Positions 39,896 to 47,199 of a stretch of DNA of 64,000 nucleotides are shown piece by piece (positions within the stretch are counted from its first letter, which is position 1; each line of letters begins with the position of its first letter). Position numbers and translations under genes: made by a program. The notes below the pieces were generated by a model, which did no database searches, was not told the origin of the DNA, and worked only from the letters and a program-made list of their open reading frames with translations. This stretch comes from Xanthomonas sp. AM6 (GTDB taxonomy: Bacteria > Pseudomonadota > Gammaproteobacteria > Xanthomonadales > Xanthomonadaceae), in assembly GCF_025665335.1 (NCBI RefSeq), contig NZ_CP106869.1, positions 1,762,501-1,826,500 of the forward strand, read 5' to 3'.

Positions 39896-40882
39896 ATGCG
39901 ATGTGGCATGACGGCGGCAGGCGTGGCGTTGATGTCGGCGATGACGCTGGCGGCCGCGGCCACGTCGGTCGTGCGCGCCGGCAACCCGGTGTTTCCCGGC
40001 TGGTACGCGGATCCGGAAGCGGTGGTGTTCGACAAGACCTATTGGATCTACCCGACCACCTCGCGGCCCTACGCACAGCAGACCGGCTTCGATGCCTTCT
40101 CCTCGCCGGACCTGGTGCACTGGACCCGGCATGCCGACGTGCTGTCGCTGCCGTCCATCGCCTGGGCCAGGCAGGCGCTGTGGGCGCCGGCGGTGGTGCG
40201 CAAGGGCGACAAGTACTACTTCTTCTTCTCGGCCAACGACATCCAGAGCGACGCCGAGATCGGCGGGATCGGCGTGGCGGTGGCCGGCAGGCCGCAGGGG
40301 CCTTACCGCGACCTGCTGGGCAAGCCGCTGATCGGCAAGTTCCACAATGGCGCGCAGCCGATCGACCAGTTCGTGTTCGAAGACGACGACGGCAGCTGGT
40401 ACATGATCTACGGCGGGTGGAAGCACGCCAACATCGTCAGGCTGAAGGACGACTTCACCGGCGTGGAGCCGATGGCCGACGGCACCGTGTTCAAGGAGAT
40501 CACCCCGGCCCCGGAGTACGTGGAGGGCTCTCTGATGTTCAAGCGCGATGGCCGCTACTACTACATGTGGTCCGAGGGCGGCTGGGGCGGGCCGGACTAC
40601 TCGGTCGCCTATGCGATCGCCGACGCGCCGACCGGGCCGTTCAAGCGCATCGGCAAGGTGCTGCAGCAGGATCCGGCGATCGCCACCGGCGCCGGCCACC
40701 ATTCGGTGATCCGCGCGCCCGACGACGACAGCTGGTACATCGTCTACCATCGTCGCCCGCTGGGCGAGACGGACCGCAACCACCGGGTGACGTCGATCGA
40801 CCGGCTGTACTTCGACGCGCAGGGCCATATCCTGCCGGTGAAGATCACCCATGAAGGCGTGCAGGCGCATCCGCTGCGCTGA
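39896..40882 (+). CDS. Glycoside hydrolase family 43 protein, secreted
   Basis: The 328-aa protein has a signal peptide (about residues 1-27) and a five-bladed beta-propeller of the GH43 type. The catalytic base is in GNPVFPGWYADPEAVVFDKTYWIY, the pKa-setting Asp in QPIDQFVFEDDDGSWYMIYGG, and the acid Glu in PAPEYVEGSLMFKRDGRYYYMWS. The HHSVIRAPDDDSWYIVYHRR block contains the metal-site His. GH43 enzymes are arabinofuranosidases, xylosidases or arabinanases, acting on plant cell-wall side chains; the exact substrate cannot be told here. ATG 39896 has GAGGT 5 bp upstream. Confidence 0.85.
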   Translation: MRCGMTAAGVALMSAMTLAAAATSVVRAGNPVFPGWYADPEAVVFDKTYWIYPTTSRPYAQQTGFDAFSSPDLVHWTRHADVLSLPSIAWARQALWAPAVVRKGDKYYFFFSANDIQSDAEIGGIGVAVAGRPQGPYRDLLGKPLIGKFHNGAQPIDQFVFEDDDGSWYMIYGGWKHANIVRLKDDFTGVEPMADGTVFKEITPAPEYVEGSLMFKRDGRYYYMWSEGGWGGPDYSVAYAIADAPTGPFKRIGKVLQQDPAIATGAGHHSVIRAPDDDSWYIVYHRRPLGETDRNHRVTSIDRLYFDAQGHILPVKITHEGVQAHPLR

Positions 40883-40924
40883 CCGCCGGCGCCGCGCCGC
40901 GCGCGGCCTACCCTGGAAACGCAT

Positions 40925-41284
40925 ATGAGCACCACGCTGTACGGACTGAAGAACTGCGACACCTGCAAGAAGGCGACCAAGTGGCTGGACCGTTTCGGCG
41001 TGGCCTACACGTTCGTCGACTACCGCGAGCACAAGCCCAGCCCCGAGACCCTGGTCGAGTGGGCCGACAAGGCCGGCGGCTTCGATGCGCTGGTCAACAA
41101 GTCCTCGACCACCTGGCGGCAACTGCCGGACAACAAGAAGACGCCGGGATCGCAGGCCGAATGGAAGCTGCTGCTGCGCGAGTACCCGCAGCTGATCCGG
41201 CGCCCGGTGGTGGTCGGCGACGACGGCACGCTGAGCCAGGGATTCTCGGACAACGGCTTCAAGCAACGCTTCGGCGTGGCGTGA
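40925..41284 (+). CDS. yffB: ArsC/Spx-family reductase YffB
   Basis: The 119-aa protein has the thioredoxin-fold ArsC-like motif LKNCDTCKKATKWLDRFGV (Cys-x-x-Cys) and the later KQLRRPVVVGD-like region LIRRPVVVGDDGTLSQGF. YffB is a glutathione-dependent thiol reductase-like protein of uncertain substrate and is typically found just before dapE, as here. A REP pair separates it from dapE. Confidence 0.85.
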   Translation: MSTTLYGLKNCDTCKKATKWLDRFGVAYTFVDYREHKPSPETLVEWADKAGGFDALVNKSSTTWRQLPDNKKTPGSQAEWKLLLREYPQLIRRPVVVGDDGTLSQGFSDNGFKQRFGVA

Positions 41285-41310
41285 ACCGATGGCGCCGCTC
41301 TTGGCTCCCT

Positions 41311-41443
41311 GCAGGAGCGGCTTCAGCCGCGACCGCAGCGCCTGAATTCCTCGAAAGACGGGCCACGCGGTTGCCGGCCAGCACGGCGCACCGGACTTGC
41401 GCGGCACCACCAGACCTTGTCGCGGCTGAAGCCGCTCCTACAG
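41311..41443. repeat. REP element, inverted pair
   Basis: The unit GCAGGAGCGGCTTCAGCCGC at 41311-41333 faces GTCGCGGCTGAAGCCGCTCC at 41419-41443, with about 85 bp of unrelated sequence between. It fills the yffB-dapE gap and ends 13 bp before the dapE ATG, so it could affect dapE expression from the upstream promoter. Confidence 0.85.
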
Positions 41444-41456
41444 TGGCCACAGACCC

Positions 41457-42584
41457 ATGTCCGACGTCGTTGACCTCACCTGCGCACTGATCGCCCGCCC
41501 GTCGCTGACCCCGGACGACGCCGGCTGCCAGGACCTGATCGCGCAGCGGCTGGCGCGTGCCGGCTTCGCCATCGAGCGGCTGCGCTTCGGCCAGGTCGAC
41601 AACCTGTGGGCCACGCACGGCAGCGGCGCGCCGGTGCTGGCGCTGCTCGGCCATACCGACGTGGTGCCGCCGGGGCCGCGCGAGGCCTGGAGCAGCGATC
41701 CGTTCGCGCCGCAGATCCGCGACGGCGTGCTGTACGGGCGCGGCGCGGCCGACATGAAGAGCGGGGTGGCCGCGTTCGTGGTCGCCGCCGAGCAGTTCGT
41801 CGCCGCGCACCCGGACCACCCCGGCACGCTGGCGCTGCTGCTGACCTCCGACGAGGAGGGCGACGCGCTGGACGGCGTGCGCAGGGTCGCCGAGACCTTC
41901 CGCGCGCGCGGCGAGCGCATCGACTGGTGCATCACCGGCGAGCCTTCCTCCAGCGAGCGGCTCGGCGACCTGCTGCGCGTCGGCCGCCGCGGCAGCCTGT
42001 CCGCCACGCTCGCGGTCAAGGGCGTGCAGGGCCACGTCGCCTATCCGCACAAGGCGCGCAATCCGATCCACCTGGCCGCGCCGGCGCTGGCCGAACTGGC
42101 CGCGCGGCAATGGGACGAGGGCTACGAGAGCTTCCCGCCGACCAGCCTGCAGATCTCCAACCTGCACGCCGGCACCGGCGCCAGCAACGTGATCCCCGGC
42201 GAGCTGCAGGCGGCCTTCAACCTGCGCTACAACCCGCACTGGGACGCACCGCGGCTGGAGGCGGAGATCGCCGCGCTGCTCGACCGCCACGGCCTGGACT
42301 ACACGCTGCGCTGGCACCGCAGCGGCGAGCCGTTCTACACCCCGGAAGGGCGCCTGCGCAGCGTCGCGCGCGAGGTGCTGGGCGCGTTCGCCGGCGCGCC
42401 GCCGGAAGAGAGCACCGGCGGCGGCACGTCCGATGCGCGCTTCATCGCGCCGCTGGGCGCGCAGTGCATCGAGGTCGGCCCGGTCAACGCCAGCATCCAC
42501 CAGGTGGACGAGCACGTGCGCGTCGCCGACCTGGAGGCGCTGCCGGCGCTGTACCTGCGCCTGGTCGAACGGTTGCTGGCGTAA
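41457..42584 (+). CDS. dapE: Succinyl-diaminopimelate desuccinylase
   Basis: DapE removes succinate from N-succinyl-diaminopimelate, giving LL-DAP. The 375-aa product (E. coli 375) has the M20 metallopeptidase signatures [14 protein letters not shown] (His and Asp metal ligands), [30 protein letters not shown] with the bridging Glu, and [14 protein letters not shown]. The dimerisation domain starts near [27 protein letters not shown], and the late [24 protein letters not shown] completes the site. It works in the same pathway as dapD, 3 kb upstream. Confidence 0.97.
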   Translation: MSDVVDLTCALIARPSLTPDDAGCQDLIAQRLARAGFAIERLRFGQVDNLWATHGSGAPVLALLGHTDVVPPGPREAWSSDPFAPQIRDGVLYGRGAADMKSGVAAFVVAAEQFVAAHPDHPGTLALLLTSDEEGDALDGVRRVAETFRARGERIDWCITGEPSSSERLGDLLRVGRRGSLSATLAVKGVQGHVAYPHKARNPIHLAAPALAELAARQWDEGYESFPPTSLQISNLHAGTGASNVIPGELQAAFNLRYNPHWDAPRLEAEIAALLDRHGLDYTLRWHRSGEPFYTPEGRLRSVAREVLGAFAGAPPEESTGGGTSDARFIAPLGAQCIEVGPVNASIHQVDEHVRVADLEALPALYLRLVERLLA

Positions 42585-42587
42585 CAG

Positions 42588-42616
42588 TTGCGCCCGCCGG
42601 CCGGGCGGGTTACGTT
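42588..42616 (+). promoter_or_regulatory. Candidate promoter of the asnB leader
   Basis: TTGCGC (42588-42593), a 17-bp spacer and TACGTT (42611-42616) resemble a sigma-70 promoter and start immediately after the dapE stop. The -10 box ends 6 bp before the ATG of the leader peptide, so transcription would start at or next to that ATG (leaderless). The same TTGCGC -35 with a 17-bp spacer is seen at rpsB. Confidence 0.45.
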
Positions 42617-42622
42617 CGCCGC

Positions 42623-42718
42623 ATGACCTCGTCCTCCGCCCTCCGCCCGATCCACGCCAACGGCCGCAATCATGCGCTGGCGAATAATCGTGCGCGGCCG
42701 ATGCGGGTCTGCGACTAG
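42623..42718 (+). CDS. Asparagine-containing leader peptide (31 aa) of the asnB attenuator
   Basis: ATG 42623 opens a 31-codon frame ending at TAG 42716-42718. Its middle reads HANGRNHALANN, with Asn codons at 42659 (AAC), 42668 (AAT) and the tandem 42683 and 42686 (AAT AAT). Four Asn in 31, three of them with the AT-rich AAT codon that neighbouring genes avoid, is far above chance. There is no Shine-Dalgarno sequence, but a -10-like box 6 bp upstream would give a leaderless message. Its position before asnB, with the RNA pairings listed under the attenuator, marks it as a control peptide, not a functional protein. Confidence 0.6.
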   Translation: MTSSSALRPIHANGRNHALANNRARPMRVCD

Positions 42719-42782
42719 GCGCTACCGGAAACACCACGCCCAGCCACCAGAAAACCCGCATCGGCCGATGCGGGTTTTTTTA
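42661..42782 (+). promoter_or_regulatory. Transcription attenuator of asnB (1:2, 2:3, 3:4 pairings)
   Basis: Four segments are visible. Segment 1 (42661-42667, CGGCCGC) pairs with the 5' part of segment 2 (42694-42700, GCGGCCG). Segment 2 (42695-42708, CGGCCGATGCGGGT) is a perfect 14-bp complement of segment 3 (42754-42767, ACCCGCATCGGCCG). Segment 3 also pairs with segment 4 (42765-42778, CCGATGCGGGTTTT) to form an intrinsic terminator with seven U's (42775-42781). A ribosome halted at the Asn codons near 42668 would mask segment 1 and free segment 2 for the 2:3 antiterminator; one reaching the stop at 42716 would cover segment 2 and allow termination. This is the classical attenuator logic. 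Confidence 0.7.
42751..42781 (+). terminator. Intrinsic terminator 92 bp before asnB
   Basis: This is a perfect palindrome of two 14-nt arms (AAAACCCGCATCGG and its complement) directly followed by a T-run ending at 42781. It is one of the strongest terminators in the window and lies after dapE but before asnB, so asnB transcription from upstream requires read-through. Confidence 0.9.
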
Positions 42783-42872
42783 TGCCTGCGCGTGGATGGA
42801 TGAATCCACAGGAGCCCGCCTTCCATGGCGGACGACTCAACTACAACCAACCCCCACGACCAGGAGCTTTTC

Positions 42873-44567
42873 ATGTGTTCGATCTTCGGCATCTTCGGCC
42901 TGCAACCGGGCGACGACCTGCAGGCGCTGCGCCGGCAGTCGCTGGACTGCTCGCAGCGGCAGCGCCACCGCGGCCCGGACTGGAGCGGCGTGTATGCCGA
43001 CGACGGCGCGATCCTGGTGCATGAGCGCCTGGCCATCGTCGATCCGGCCGGCGGCTCGCAACCGTTGCTGTCCGAAGACGGCCAGCTGGCGCTGGCGGTC
43101 AACGGCGAGATCTACAACCACCGCGAACTGAAGAAGCAGCTGGCCCAGCCCTACGCCTTCCAGACCGGCTCGGACTGCGAGGTGATCAACGCGCTGTACC
43201 GCGAGGAGCAACCGGCCGCGCTGCTCAACCGGCTCAACGGCATCTTCGCCTTCGCGCTGTGGGACAAGGCCGCCGGGCGCGCGCTGATCGCGCGCGATCC
43301 GATGGGGGTGTGCCCGCTGTACTGGGGCCACGACCAGCAGGGTCGGCTGCGCGTGGCCTCGGAGATGAAGTCGCTGGCCGACAGCTGCGCCGACGTGGCC
43401 CAGTTCCCGCCCGGCCACTACTACGACAGCGCCAGCGGCGAGCTGGTGCGGTACTACCGCAAGCCCTGGCGCGACTACGACGCGGTGCAGGGCGTGGAGG
43501 TGAGCAAGCAGGAGCTGCGCGAGGCCTTCGAGCGCGCGGTGCACCGCCAGCTGATGACCGACGTGCCGTACGGCGTGCTGCTGTCCGGTGGGCTGGATTC
43601 GTCGCTGGTCGCGGCGGTGGCGGCGCGCTTCGCGCGCAAGCGCATCGAGGACAACGACGAGGCCGAGGCCTGGTGGCCGCGCCTGCACTCGTTCGCGATC
43701 GGCCTGAAGGGCTCGCCGGACCTGGCCGCCGCGGCGATCGCCGCCGAGTCGCTGGGCACCGTGCACCACGGCTTCGAGTACACCTTCGAGGAAGGCCTGG
43801 ATGCGCTGCCGGAAGTGATCCGGCACATCGAGACCTACGACGTGACCACCATCCGCGCATCCACGCCGATGTTCCTGCTGGCGCGGCGGATCAAGGCGAT
43901 GGGGGTGAAGATGGTGCTGTCGGGCGAGGGCAGCGACGAGATCTTCGGCGGCTACCTGTACTTCCACAAGGCGCCGAACGCGCGCGAGTTCCACGAGGAG
44001 CTGATCCGCAAGCTCGACGCGCTGTACAACTACGACTGCCTGCGCGCCAACAAGTCGATGATGGCCTGGGGCGTGGAGCCGCGCGTGCCGTTCCTGGACG
44101 TGGAATTCCTGGACGTGGCGATGCGCATGGACGCGCAGCACAAGATGATCGACAGGACCAGCGACGGTGCGGTGCGCATGGAGAAAGGCGTGCTGCGCGC
44201 GGCGTTCGAGGGCTATCTGCCCGAGTCGATCCTGTGGCGGCAGAAGGAGCAGTTCAGCGACGGCGTCGGCTACGGCTGGATCGACGGACTGAAGGCGCAT
44301 GCCGAGGCCCAGGTCAGCGACCGCGAACTGGCCGCGGCCGACAAGCGCTTCCCGGTCAACCCGCCGCAGACCAAGGAAGGCTACTACTACCGCACGCTGT
44401 TCGAGCGCACGTTCCCCACCCCGGCGGCGGCCGAGACCGTGCCCGGCGGCAAGTCGATCGCCTGTTCCTCGCCGGCGGCGATCGCCTGGGACGCGAGCTT
44501 CGCGACGATGGCCGATCCGTCCGGGCGCGCGGTGGCCGGCGTGCACGCGCAGGCCTTGGCCTCGTGA
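42873..44567 (+). CDS. asnB: Asparagine synthetase B (glutamine-hydrolysing)
   Basis: AsnB makes Asn from Asp, ATP and glutamine. The 564-aa product (E. coli AsnB 554) starts MCSIFGIFGL with the nucleophilic Cys right after Met. It has RQRHRGPDWSGVY, LAVNGEIYNHRELKK, GSDCEVINALY, the synthetase PPi-loop GVLLSGGLDSSLVAAVAA and VLSGEGSDEIFGGYLYFHKAPN. The C-terminal part LRANKSMMAWGVEPRVPFLD follows the E. coli-type AsnB. CAGGAG lies 5 bp before ATG 42873. Upstream, a leader peptide with Asn codons and a terminator suggest attenuation by charged tRNA-Asn. Confidence 0.97.
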   Translation: MCSIFGIFGLQPGDDLQALRRQSLDCSQRQRHRGPDWSGVYADDGAILVHERLAIVDPAGGSQPLLSEDGQLALAVNGEIYNHRELKKQLAQPYAFQTGSDCEVINALYREEQPAALLNRLNGIFAFALWDKAAGRALIARDPMGVCPLYWGHDQQGRLRVASEMKSLADSCADVAQFPPGHYYDSASGELVRYYRKPWRDYDAVQGVEVSKQELREAFERAVHRQLMTDVPYGVLLSGGLDSSLVAAVAARFARKRIEDNDEAEAWWPRLHSFAIGLKGSPDLAAAAIAAESLGTVHHGFEYTFEEGLDALPEVIRHIETYDVTTIRASTPMFLLARRIKAMGVKMVLSGEGSDEIFGGYLYFHKAPNAREFHEELIRKLDALYNYDCLRANKSMMAWGVEPRVPFLDVEFLDVAMRMDAQHKMIDRTSDGAVRMEKGVLRAAFEGYLPESILWRQKEQFSDGVGYGWIDGLKAHAEAQVSDRELAAADKRFPVNPPQTKEGYYYRTLFERTFPTPAAAETVPGGKSIACSSPAAIAWDASFATMADPSGRAVAGVHAQALAS

Positions 44568-44680
44568 ACTGAGAGCGGCGATGGCGGGGGCCGCGCGCGC
44601 CGGAGCCTGGGCGGCGGCGGCCGGCGGAGTCGCTGCATGGGGCACCTGCGCAGCCGCGCCGCAACGATGCGATGTGGTGG

Positions 44681-44722
44681 GGCGGCGGACCGCCGCTTCG
44701 CCTCGCTGCCGCCGGCTTTTTT
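44681..44722 (+). terminator. Possible terminator after asnB
   Basis: GGCGGC (44681-44686) can pair with GCCGCC (44708-44713), with a second stem GCGGCG/CGCCGC inside, followed at 44717-44722 by six T's. The long loop makes this uncertain. It lies about 115 bp past asnB. Confidence 0.35.
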
Positions 44723-44734
44723 GTGGTGCGCTTT

Positions 44735-44786
44735 TCGAGTCCCGAGTCCCGAGTTCTGGCTTTAACGAGTCCCGAGCCCGAGTCCG
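44735..44786. repeat. CGAGTCC-heptad direct repeats
   Basis: Five near-copies of CGAGTCC or CCCGAGT occur in one orientation, a variant of the GGGAATC heptads, just before the diguanylate cyclase stop codon. No opposing arm is present. Confidence 0.65.
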
Positions 44787-44793
44787 CGGACGC

Positions 44794-45888
44794 TCAGGCG
44801 ATGGCGGCCGCGTCGCCGCTGCCGCCGAGATGGATGCGTCCCTTGCCTTCGCGCTTGGCCGTGTACAGCGCCTGGTCGGCGCGCTTGAGCAGGTCCGTCA
44901 CGTCGCCGCCGGCGCCCAGCCGCGCGGCGCCGGCGCTGAACGCGAATTCCACGCCTTCCACGCGCAGGCTGCGGACCCGGTCCAGCAGCCGTTGCAGCAG
45001 CGCGTGGACCTGCGCATCGCCCATGTTCTCGAACAGCACGCCGAATTCCTCGCCGCCGAGCCGGCCGATCTTGCAGCGCGCGCCCAGCCCGGCCAGTTCG
45101 GCGGCCAGCGCCAGCAGCACCGCATCGCCGACGTTGTGGCCATGGGTGTCGTTGACCTGCTTGAAGTCGTCGATGTCCAGCATCGCGAAATGCAGCGTGC
45201 CGTGCCCGCGCGCCGTCGCCGCCCGCAACTGGGTCATCAGCGCGCGCCGGTTGGCGATGCCGGTCAGCGCATCGGTCTCGGCCAGGCGCCGGTAGTCTTC
45301 CTTCAGTGCATAGGCGGTGCGCATGGCGCCGACGAACATGCGGTTGAGCGCGACACCGAGCAGCGCGACCACGGTCAACAGGATCGCCAGCAGCGGAAGA
45401 TCGCCGGCCCCCGGCACCAGCCATGGCTGTCCGCCGAACATGATCGCCCAGGTGCAGGCCATGGCCAGCAGGTAGTCGCGCGAGAGCGAGAACAGCAGGC
45501 TGACGCCCAGGCAGATGGTGATCGCCACCGGCAGCACCCAGAACAGCCCGTTTTCGCCCATGGCGTGGAGTTCCACCCGGAACGCGGTGGTCAGCGCGAT
45601 CACGAACAGGAAGCCGCTCTGCCGCCATTGCCAGAACCGCTTGGCCAGGCTCATGTTCGCCGAGGTGATGAGCAGCGCGACGAACACCAGCGCATAGCGG
45701 GCGTCGAGCGGATGTTGCAAATGCGGGTTGCACAGCACCGAGGCCGGCCACGCCACCAGGGTCAGCGCCTGGATGGCCATGATGGAACTGCCGAGCATGC
45801 GCCGGATGTGGTTCTGGTACGTCTCGTCGCCGTGGGCGCCTGCCGCGGCGTGGTCGTGGTCTGCAGGGGACAGGCCATCTGGCTGCAT
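44794..45888 (-). CDS. Membrane diguanylate cyclase
   Basis: The 364-aa protein has an N-terminal six-helix membrane region (about residues 30-190, starting SIMAIQALTLVAWPASVL) and a C-terminal GGDEF domain (about residues 200-350). The domain has DALTGIANRRALMTQL, MLDIDDFKQVNDTHGHNVGDAVL, IGRLGGEEFGVLFENM and RADQALYTAKREGKGR. The GGEEF active site is intact. An RxxD I-site is not seen five residues before it, so product inhibition may be absent. No EAL domain. It may sense a membrane signal; the ligand is unknown. Confidence 0.9.
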   Translation of the reverse strand: MQPDGLSPADHDHAAAGAHGDETYQNHIRRMLGSSIMAIQALTLVAWPASVLCNPHLQHPLDARYALVFVALLITSANMSLAKRFWQWRQSGFLFVIALTTAFRVELHAMGENGLFWVLPVAITICLGVSLLFSLSRDYLLAMACTWAIMFGGQPWLVPGAGDLPLLAILLTVVALLGVALNRMFVGAMRTAYALKEDYRRLAETDALTGIANRRALMTQLRAATARGHGTLHFAMLDIDDFKQVNDTHGHNVGDAVLLALAAELAGLGARCKIGRLGGEEFGVLFENMGDAQVHALLQRLLDRVRSLRVEGVEFAFSAGAARLGAGGDVTDLLKRADQALYTAKREGKGRIHLGGSGDAAAIA

Positions 45889-46047
45889 GCGTGATGCCTC
45901 GATTGCCCTGGATCGCGGGCCGACTATCGGCGTGGCCCGGCGCTGCAGGCGCGCCGCCGCGCGCGCCGCGCCGGCGGCCTGACGCCGGGCAGCCGCAGCG
46001 GAGCGTGCATCGTCGCGCCCGTGGCGGCCATCGCGTTGCGCCGCGCC

Positions 46048-47088
46048 TTACTCAAAGCGCATGCAGCGCCCGTAGCGCTCGGGCTGGATGTCCACGCCGG
46101 AGGCGTCGGCCTGGTTGTTCTTGCGCCACAGGTTCTGGCGGAAGTCCGGGCCGCTGCAGTTGGCGGCGCGGTCCACGCCGATCGTGTAGGTGTAGGGATT
46201 GTCCTTGAAGGTGTTGTTCTCGAAGGTGTTGTCCTGGCTCATGCTGTTGTCCCAGCACAGGATCTCCGGGGTGCGCTGGCGGATCGAGCAGGCCAGGTAG
46301 ATGCCGGCGCCCTTGTTGCCGGTGAACTGGTTGCCGGCGAACAGGTTGCGCCGCGCGTCGGCCAGGTACACGCCCTGGCTGCCGTTGCGCTCCAGGCGGT
46401 TGTTGCGGATCTCGCTGTCTTCCAGATGCTCGGTGGTGATGCCGGCGGCGACGTTGTCGTGGATGTAGTTGTCGACCAGCCTGACCTTGGCGGTGCGGTT
46501 GAACGAGACCCCGTCCCAGATCGCGCCGGACACGTCGTTGCGCTCGATCAGCAGGTCGCGGCTGTCGTACTCGCTGAGCAGGCAGGCGCTGCGGCACTTG
46601 CTCACGCGCAGCCCGGACAGGCGGATGTTCTGGCCGGCGCGCACCACCACCAGGCTGTTGCTCAGGTAGGGGCGCTCGGGCATGAACTCCTTCTCGGCGC
46701 TGCCGCCGACGATCTGCAACTGCTCGACGACGACGTCGCGGATCGGCCGCTGCGGGCGCTCGTTCTGGTAATCGCCGAGCACGATGACCGGCTGCTGCAC
46801 GCCGTCCTGCATGCGCAGCACCGTGGCATCGCCCTGGCCGCGCAGGCGCAGGCCGTCGCGCTGGATCGACAGCAACTTGGTCACGTGGAAGTCGCCGGCG
46901 GTCAGGCACACGGTGGCCGGCTTGCCGTCGTTGGGCACGCGGTCGACCGCGGCCTGCAGGTCGTCGCCCGGTTCGGCGCGCACGCTGCAGTCGGTGGCGG
47001 CGGGCGCAGGCGCGGCCGCCGTGGCGCAGCCGCTCGACAGGCAGGTGGCGAGCGGCAACAGCAGGGCGAGCAGGGGACGAAGAGTCAT
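46048..47088 (-). CDS. Right-handed beta-helix lipoprotein
   Basis: The 346-aa protein has a lipoprotein signal (LPLATCLSSGC, Cys 21) and a parallel beta-helix of PbH1-like repeats: LLIERNDVSGAIWDGVSFNR, VRLVDNYIHDNVAAGITTEH, IRNNRLERNGSQGVYLADAR, LFAGNQFTGNKGAGIYLA. These are typical of polysaccharide lyases, but no lyase active-site cluster is obvious, and the C-terminal Cys pairs (CSIRQ, CWDNS, ANCSG, GRCMRFE) suggest disulphides. It may be a surface carbohydrate-binding or -modifying protein. It lies 111 bp downstream of the acylase gene. Confidence 0.75.
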   Translation of the reverse strand: MTLRPLLALLLPLATCLSSGCATAAAPAPAATDCSVRAEPGDDLQAAVDRVPNDGKPATVCLTAGDFHVTKLLSIQRDGLRLRGQGDATVLRMQDGVQQPVIVLGDYQNERPQRPIRDVVVEQLQIVGGSAEKEFMPERPYLSNSLVVVRAGQNIRLSGLRVSKCRSACLLSEYDSRDLLIERNDVSGAIWDGVSFNRTAKVRLVDNYIHDNVAAGITTEHLEDSEIRNNRLERNGSQGVYLADARRNLFAGNQFTGNKGAGIYLACSIRQRTPEILCWDNSMSQDNTFENNTFKDNPYTYTIGVDRAANCSGPDFRQNLWRKNNQADASGVDIQPERYGRCMRFE

Positions 47089-47199
47089 CGGGTTACGGGC
47101 TCCGCTTGGGGGGAGGAGGAGACGGGCGTTTCGCTTGCGGGCGCCGCGCGGCGCCCGGGCAGGCCATGCGACGCGGTACGCGGGTGGCGCCGCAATCGT

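Noticed and set aside
42671-43131. Frame running from ATG 42671 (MRWRIIV...) through the attenuator into the asnB start
   Set aside because: It is in a different frame from the leader peptide and asnB, continues as an alternate frame of asnB, and lacks a ribosome-binding site.
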